DNA from: Alphaproteobacteria bacterium
GTDB lineage: Bacteria > Pseudomonadota > Alphaproteobacteria > Geminicoccales > Geminicoccaceae
Direction: 5' to 3'
Assembly: GCA_026982585.1 (NCBI GenBank)
Contig: JALSGW010000393.1
Location: 1-8,646, forward strand
DNA length: 8,646 nucleotides
Shown: in pieces, positions 4,676 to 8,646 of the stretch
Layout of the letters: every line of letters starts with the position of its first letter
Numbering within the stretch: the stretch's first letter is position 1
Notes under the pieces: generated by a model
Database searches by the model: none
The model's input: only the letters and a program-made list of their open reading frames with translations
What the model was told of the DNA's origin: nothing
Program-made: the position numbers and the translations under genes

Positions 4676-6687
4676 CGGACGAGACGGAACGCACCGAAGC
4701 CGAGGTGATCTTCCAGCCCTCGGGGCGGCGCGGGCGCTTCGCGCTCGGCACCGACCTCCTCACCGCCGCACGGGCGCTCGGAGTCGATCTCGACAGCATC
4801 TGCGGCGGCCGCGGCCTGTGCGGCCGCTGCCAGGTGACGGTGCTGGAAGGGGCGTTCGACCGCGGAAGGCTGGTCAGCCGCGCCACACACCTCGAGCCCC
4901 CCGGCGAGACCGAGCGCCGCTACGCCCGCCGCCGCGGCCTCGCCCAGGGCCGCCGGCTCGGCTGCCAGGCGCGGCTCGTCGCCGACGTGGCGGTGGAGGT
5001 GCCGCCGGAAAGCCAGGTGCACCGGCCGCTTGTGCGCAAGCCCCTCGATGCCCGGGTGATCCCCGTGGAGCCGGTGCTGCGACTCCATTACGTGCAGGTC
5101 CAACCACCCCAGCTCGACCGACCGCGCGGCGACCGCGAGCGCCTGTTCGATGCGCTCGCCCGCGAGTGGGGCCTCGCCGACCTCGCGCTCGACGCCTCCC
5201 TCCTTCCCGCCCTCCAGCGCGCGCTGCGCGAGCAGGAAGGGCGGGTGACGGTGGCGGTGCGCGACGGCCGCGAGGTGGTCGCGATCTGGCCCGGCTTTCG
5301 CGAACGCGCGCTCGGCCTTGCGGTGGACGTGGGCTCCACCACCCTCGCGGCCCAGCTCTGCGATCTCACAAGCGGCGCCGTTTTGGCCGTGGAGGGCGCG
5401 GTCAATCCCCAGATCCGCTTCGGCGAGGACCTCATGAGCCGCGTCTCCTACGCCATGAGCGAGGCGGAGGGGCGGGAGCGGCTCACCCGCGCGGTGCGGC
5501 AGGCGCTCGACGGTCTCGCCGCCGCCCTCCTCGAGCGGGCCGGCGCCCCAGCCGAGGAGCTTCTCGAGTGGGTGTGCGTGGGCAATCCCATCATGCACCA
5601 TCTGCTGCTCGGCCTCGATCCCGCCCCCCTCGGCACCGCACCCTTCACCCCGGCGGTGAGCGGTGCCGTGGAGACCTCCGGTCGGGCGCTGGGGCTTTTC
5701 CACACGGCGCCCGCTGCGCGCGTCTATCTGCCGCCGCTCGTGGCCGGACACGTCGGCGCCGACTGCGCGGCCGCGCTCTTGGCGGAAGCGCCGCGGGAAG
5801 GCGTTGAGCCGACCCTGATCGTGGATGTGGGCACCAACGCCGAGATCGTGCTGGTCCACGGCGAGCGCATCCTGGCCTGCTCCTCGCCAACCGGACCGGC
5901 TCTCGAGGGCGCCCAGATCTCCTGCGGACAGCGCGCCGCACCCGGAGCGATCGAGCGGGTGCGCATCGATCCCGACACCCTCGAGCCGCGCATCCGGGTG
6001 ATCGGCTGCGAACGATGGTCGGACGAAGAGGGATTCCGGGAGGAGAGCCGGGAGCTTTCCATCGGCGGACTGTGCGGGTCGGGGATCATCGAGGCGGTGG
6101 CCGAGATGTATCTGGCCGGGATCATCGATCCCGAAGGGCGGATCGACGGACGGCTGGCCGCCCGCAGCGACCGGTTCGTGCGCGACGGCCGCGGCTTCGC
6201 CTACCGGCTTTGGCGCGGCGAACGGGACGTGGTGATCACCCAGGCCGACGTGCGCGCGGTGCAGCTCGCCAAGGCCGCCCTGTACGCCGGTGCCCGGCTC
6301 TTGATGGAGCGCGCCGGCATCGCCCGCATCGGCCGCATCGTCCTCGCCGGCGCCTTCGGCAGCCACATCGATCCGCTCTACGCCCTCCTGCTCGGCATGA
6401 TCCCCGACTGTCCGCCGCAGCGCGTGCGCTCCGCCGGCAACGCCGCCGGCACCGGCGCCCGCATCGCCCTTCTCAACCGGAGCGCACGCGACGAGCTCGC
6501 GGCGCTGGTGGCCCGTATCGAGAAGGTGGAGACGGCCATCGAGCCCGGCTTCCAGGAACATTTCGTCGCCGCCCTGGCCGTGCCTCATGCCCACGATCCC
6601 TATCCTCACCTGGAGCGGGCGCTGGGCCGGGTGCTGCCGCGGGTGCGCCGCGGCGCCGAACGGCGGCGGACGCGCAGGCGCGCGTAG
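4672..6687 (+). CDS. Corrinoid activation/reactivation protein, 2Fe-2S plus ASKHA (RamA/RACo-like, DUF4445)
   Basis: A 671-aa cytosolic metallo-ATPase that reductively reactivates oxidised Co(II) corrinoid proteins. The N-terminal ferredoxin-like domain has C44-x5-C50-x2-C53 and C98, the pattern for a plant-type [2Fe-2S] cluster. A linker (about 110-205) precedes an actin/Hsp70-like ATPase fold: phosphate loop VDVGSTT (218-224), GEDLMSRV (251-258), GNPIMHHLL (304-312), second loop VDVGTNAEI (384-392), GLCGSGIIE (466-474), LAGAFGSHID (558-567) and SAGNAAGTGA (587-596). This corresponds to DUF4445/RACo, with a single 2Fe-2S cluster unlike the two 4Fe-4S clusters of archaeal RamA. ATG 4672 overlaps the preceding stop as ATGA; the open frame begins at 4582 but that extension lies inside the methyltransferase gene and is low-complexity. 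The C-terminus ends in an Arg-rich tail (659-670). It is the last gene of the operon. Confidence 0.95.
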   Translation: MTDETERTEAEVIFQPSGRRGRFALGTDLLTAARALGVDLDSICGGRGLCGRCQVTVLEGAFDRGRLVSRATHLEPPGETERRYARRRGLAQGRRLGCQARLVADVAVEVPPESQVHRPLVRKPLDARVIPVEPVLRLHYVQVQPPQLDRPRGDRERLFDALAREWGLADLALDASLLPALQRALREQEGRVTVAVRDGREVVAIWPGFRERALGLAVDVGSTTLAAQLCDLTSGAVLAVEGAVNPQIRFGEDLMSRVSYAMSEAEGRERLTRAVRQALDGLAAALLERAGAPAEELLEWVCVGNPIMHHLLLGLDPAPLGTAPFTPAVSGAVETSGRALGLFHTAPAARVYLPPLVAGHVGADCAAALLAEAPREGVEPTLIVDVGTNAEIVLVHGERILACSSPTGPALEGAQISCGQRAAPGAIERVRIDPDTLEPRIRVIGCERWSDEEGFREESRELSIGGLCGSGIIEAVAEMYLAGIIDPEGRIDGRLAARSDRFVRDGRGFAYRLWRGERDVVITQADVRAVQLAKAALYAGARLLMERAGIARIGRIVLAGAFGSHIDPLYALLLGMIPDCPPQRVRSAGNAAGTGARIALLNRSARDELAALVARIEKVETAIEPGFQEHFVAALAVPHAHDPYPHLERALGRVLPRVRRGAERRRTRRRA

Positions 6688-6690
6688 CAT

Positions 6691-6714
6691 GGGGTGGTGC
6701 AAGCTTGCCTCCCC
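6691..6714 (+). terminator. Hairpin after the corrinoid operon
   Basis: Four nt after the activator stop, GGGG (6691-6694) pairs with CCCC (6711-6714), and after one mismatch GG pairs with CC, with further wobble pairs around a loop centred on the GCAAGCTTGC palindrome (6699-6708). No U-run follows, so it would be at most a weak or Rho-assisted terminator or an mRNA 3'-end protector. It overlaps the candidate -35 of the next gene. Confidence 0.3.
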
Positions 6715-6733
6715 GGGCGCAAAGCGGTATCCA
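6705..6733 (+). promoter_or_regulatory. Promoter candidate for the DUF442 gene
   Basis: TTGCCT (6705-6710) and TATCCA (6728-6733) are spaced by exactly 17 nt, matching consensus at 4 of 6 and 3 of 6 positions. The predicted start near 6740 leaves a leader of about 24 nt containing GGAAGG before ATG 6764. It would allow the gene to be transcribed separately from the corrinoid operon. Confidence 0.3.
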
Positions 6734-6763
6734 GCATGACGCCACAGCCGCGGGAAGGCACCC

Positions 6764-7222
6764 ATGTCCGAGGTTCGTCTGCGCAAGCTCGACGAGGATT
6801 TCTACGTCACCGGCCAATTGTCTCTGGACGACGTGCGGAAACTGGCCCGGGAGGGGGTGCGGACCATCATCAACAACCGGCCGGACGAGGAAGAGCCGGG
6901 CCAGCCGTCCTCCCAGGAGATCGAGCGCGTCTGCCGCGAGCTCGGCCTCGCCTACGCCCACGTGCCGGTGAAAAGCGGCAACATCTTTCCCGACCACGTC
7001 GAGGCCATGGCGCGGGCGTTGGGCGAGCATCCTGGACCGTGGGTGGCCTACTGCCGCAGCGGCGCCCGGTCCTGCCAGCTGTGGGCGCTCGTTCAGGCCA
7101 GAAGCCGGCCGCCGGTCGAGATCGTCGAGGCGGCGGAGCGCGCCGGTTACGATCTGCGGCCGCTGTGGCCGCGCCTGGAGCTCATCCACGCGGCGGAACG
7201 GGAGCCGTTGACCGCCAAATGA
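6764..7222 (+). CDS. DUF442 / TIGR01244-family phosphatase-sulfurtransferase-like protein
   Basis: A 152-aa cytosolic protein of the DUF442 (PF04273, 'beta-lactamase hydrolase-like') family, which shares the cysteine-phosphatase/rhodanese fold and includes domains fused to sulfide-oxidising persulfide dioxygenases. The FYVTGQL segment (residues 13-19), GVRTIINNRPDEE (31-43) and HVPVKSG (66-72) are typical. The active-site loop is C97-R-S-G-A-R102-S, a six-residue rhodanese-like C-x4-R loop with Cys97 the likely nucleophile. About 40 residues follow the core domain. ATG 6764 has GGAAGG upstream. It starts 76 nt after the activator gene, so it may be cotranscribed or have its own promoter. It stands alone, not fused to a metallo-beta-lactamase, and no sulfide-oxidation gene is nearby, so sulfurtransferase and phosphatase activities are both possible. 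Confidence 0.85.
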   Translation: MSEVRLRKLDEDFYVTGQLSLDDVRKLAREGVRTIINNRPDEEEPGQPSSQEIERVCRELGLAYAHVPVKSGNIFPDHVEAMARALGEHPGPWVAYCRSGARSCQLWALVQARSRPPVEIVEAAERAGYDLRPLWPRLELIHAAEREPLTAK

Positions 7223-7277
7223 GCTCGTGATCGCGCAAGGCGGGCGCTTGCCGCTGCCAGCACGCCGGCCCGGGCTC

Positions 7278-7337
7278 CTCTCACGGTGCAGCCGACCCAG
7301 CACAATCGAGGGCCGAGACCTTGGAGCGCCGTGAGGG
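7278..7337. repeat. Inverted repeat in the convergent DUF442/trmB spacer
   Basis: CTCACGG (7280-7286) pairs perfectly with CCGTGAG (7329-7335), extended by one wobble and one further pair to about 9 bp, enclosing 42 nt. A shorter GCAAG/CTTGC hairpin sits at 7235-7251. The 116-nt convergent spacer (7223-7338) has no other content I can recognise. The long stem could protect transcript ends coming from both sides; no T-run marks an intrinsic terminator. Confidence 0.3.
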
Positions 7338-7338
7338 C

Positions 7339-8094
7339 CTATGGTGCTGCGGCTCTGCGCCGGAAGCGGAAGAAATAGGGCCGCCGGCCCTCGGCGCGGG
7401 CCTTGGCCTCGTAGCGCGTCTCGGGCCAGTCCGCGGGCCGCTCGCGCCAGTCCCGCGGCGAGGCGGCGAGCCACTCGAGATGCGGCTCGCGCAACAGGGC
7501 ATCCAACATCCAGCAGGCGTAGCCGGGATCATCCGTGGCCACGCGGAGCTCGCCGCCTGCCCGCAGCACCCGGGCGAAGGCGGCCGCGGTCTCGCGGTTC
7601 ACGAGCCGGCGCTTGTGATGGCGTTTCTTGGGCCAGGGATCCGGGAAGAGGACGAAGACCCGCCCGAGGCAGCCGTCGGGCAGAGAGGCCAAAAGCAGCC
7701 GCGCGTCGTCCACCAGGATGCGGACGTTGGCGAGCCGCTTTTCCTCGATGTAGGCGAGCAGCCGGGCCACGCCGCCGAGATAGGGCTCGACGCCGATCAA
7801 GCCGATCTCCGGATGGCGTTCCGCCTGCCAGGCCAGATGCTCGCCGCCGCCGAAGCCGATCTCGAGCCAGATCTCGCGGGCATCCGGAAACAGCTCTGCC
7901 GGAACGATGTGTCCCCGTTCGGGCAGCCGGATCGCGAGCCGTGGCAGCAGTTCCTCGAGCAGGCGCCTGCGTCCGGGACGCAGCCGGTGACCGATCCGGC
8001 GCCCGTAGATCCGCCGCTGCGGCCGCTCAGCGGGCGCCGAACAGGCGCCGCAGCTCGTCGACGAGATCGGTCCTCTCCCAGGAGAAACCGCCAT
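7339..8094 (-). CDS. trmB: tRNA (guanine-N7-)-methyltransferase
   Basis: TrmB methylates N7 of G46 in the variable loop of many tRNAs, using S-adenosylmethionine. The SAM-binding motif LEIGFGGGEHL (residues 77-87), E103, D129/D130 of the AdoMet site, the diagnostic LFPDPWPKKRHHKRR (149-163), the ATDD turn (186-189) and TRYEAKA (226-232) are all intact. The family-like sequence begins near residue 25 (PQRRIYGRR). Going upstream in this frame from there, no ATG, GTG or TTG occurs until ATG 8094, so unless a non-standard start is used the gene begins inside metK and overlaps its last 68 nt in another frame; the extra N-terminal 20-odd residues are Gly/Ser-rich and may be dispensable. Placed directly behind metK, its enzyme consumes the product of the gene before it. 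Confidence 0.95.
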   Translation of the reverse strand: MAVSPGRGPISSTSCGACSAPAERPQRRIYGRRIGHRLRPGRRRLLEELLPRLAIRLPERGHIVPAELFPDAREIWLEIGFGGGEHLAWQAERHPEIGLIGVEPYLGGVARLLAYIEEKRLANVRILVDDARLLLASLPDGCLGRVFVLFPDPWPKKRHHKRRLVNRETAAAFARVLRAGGELRVATDDPGYACWMLDALLREPHLEWLAASPRDWRERPADWPETRYEAKARAEGRRPYFFRFRRRAAAP

Positions 8095-8646
8095 CGGGTT
8101 GCGGATCCCGTCCGAAGTGGCCGTAGGCGGCGGTGCGGGCGTAGATGGGGCGGTTGAGGCCGAGCCGTTCGCGGATCGCGCGCGGGCTCAGATCGAGCTC
8201 GTGGAAGAAGGCGGCGAGCCGGTTCTCGTCCACCTCGCCGGTGCCCATGAGGTCGACGTAGATCGACAGCGGCTTGCTCACGCCGATGGCGTAGGCGAGC
8301 TGGATCAGGCAGCGACGGGCAAGCCCGGCCGCGACCACGTTCTTGGCCAGATAGCGGGCGGCGTAGGCGGCCGAGCGGTCCACCTTGGTGGGATCCTTGC
8401 CGGAGAAGGCCCCGCCGCCGTGCGGCGCGGCGCCGCCGTAGGTGTCCACGATCACCTTGCGCCCGGTCAGCCCCGCATCGCCCTCGGGACCGCCGATCAC
8501 GAAACGGCCGGTGGGATTGACGTAGAACTCCTCCTCCGGAGGCATCCACCCCTCGGGCAGCACTCGCCCCACATGTTCGCGGACGATCTCGCGCACCTGC
8601 TCCTGCGACACGTCGGCCCGGTGCTGGGTGGAGACCACCACCGAGG
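8027..8646 (-). CDS. metK: S-adenosylmethionine synthetase, C-terminal half (partial)
   Basis: About 206 C-terminal codons of MetK (usual length near 390); the 5' half lies beyond the right edge, and the GTG at 8641 is an internal Val codon, not a start. MetK makes S-adenosylmethionine from methionine and ATP, binding Mg2+ and K+, in the cytosol. Diagnostic segments are VVSTQH near the edge, NPTGRFVIGGPEGDAGLTGR (then KVIVDTYGG), HGGGAFSGKDPTKVDRSAAY (the P-loop-like glycine-rich motif and flexible region), and the C-terminal FSWERTDLVDELR. The stop is the complement of 8027-8029. It is upstream of trmB in the same direction with overlapping ends, so the two are likely coexpressed. Confidence 0.98.
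   Translation of the reverse strand, partial: SVVVSTQHRADVSQEQVREIVREHVGRVLPEGWMPPEEEFYVNPTGRFVIGGPEGDAGLTGRKVIVDTYGGAAPHGGGAFSGKDPTKVDRSAAYAARYLAKNVVAAGLARRCLIQLAYAIGVSKPLSIYVDLMGTGEVDENRLAAFFHELDLSPRAIRERLGLNRPIYARTAAYGHFGRDPQPDGGFSWERTDLVDELRRLFGAR

Noticed and set aside
4603..6786. A 727-codon minus-strand open frame antisense to the activator gene
   Set aside because: It is His/Gly/Arg-rich with no family motif and mirrors the codon structure of the well-supported plus-strand gene; a typical GC-rich shadow.
1..8646. CRISPR arrays, insertion sequences, phage or plasmid genes
   Set aside because: No regularly spaced repeats, transposase, integrase or terminal inverted repeats were seen. 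The tRNA genes could serve as integration sites, but no integrase or duplicated tRNA end is visible.

Overview
The window is very GC-rich bacterial DNA, densely coding and with the GC-loaded third codon positions expected of a high-GC alphaproteobacterium (Rhodospirillales- or Rhodobacterales-like). Supporting signs are the metK-trmB gene order, a tRNA-Asn/tRNA-Cys pair behind a TTGAC-type promoter, and an operon mixing a corrinoid protein, a DUF1638 protein, a PF13769 'virulence factor' protein, a pterin-binding methyltransferase and a RamA/RACo-type activator, a set I associate with alphaproteobacteria. The genus cannot be read from the sequence.

Layout. Positions 1-160 hold no gene I can support. 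161-359 carries tRNA-Asn(GTT) and tRNA-Cys(GCA) on the minus strand. A divergent intergenic region with inverted repeats and promoter-like hexamers leads into a plus-strand DenD-like NAD-dependent dehydrogenase (509-1498). Its 3' end overlaps, tail to tail, a minus-strand five-helix membrane protein (1377-1952). A 173-bp divergent spacer then opens the main plus-strand operon (2126-6687): corrinoid protein, DUF1638 protein, PF13769 protein, methyltetrahydrofolate:corrinoid methyltransferase, and 2Fe-2S/ASKHA corrinoid activator. After 76 bp comes a DUF442 (TIGR01244-type) phosphatase/rhodanese-like protein (6764-7222). The right end is the minus-strand metK-trmB pair; metK runs off the window.

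How the genes work together. The operon holds three parts of a B12-dependent methyl-transfer machine: a corrinoid carrier (cap plus B12 domain, DxHxxG motif), a tetrahydrofolate-binding methyltransferase, and an ATP-dependent reductive activator that rescues inactive Co(II). No enzyme that donates a methyl group to, or accepts one from, the corrinoid other than the folate enzyme is present: neither an MttB/MtgB-like amine methyltransferase nor a homocysteine-binding domain. Two readings fit. It may be a methionine synthase (MetH) split into separate polypeptides, with the homocysteine module elsewhere; the nearby metK is weakly consistent with this. Or it may be the folate-side half of a methylamine/betaine demethylation system whose MttB-like partner is encoded elsewhere. 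DUF1638 and PF13769 sit between the carrier and the folate enzyme and have no well-defined biochemical function that I know of; they are the least understood part of the window.

Oddities include a 185-nt out-of-phase overlap between the DUF1638 and PF13769 genes, Arg-rich tails on three of the five operon proteins, a lone B12-box-like motif in the operon leader without the rest of a cobalamin riboswitch, and a trmB start that must lie inside metK.
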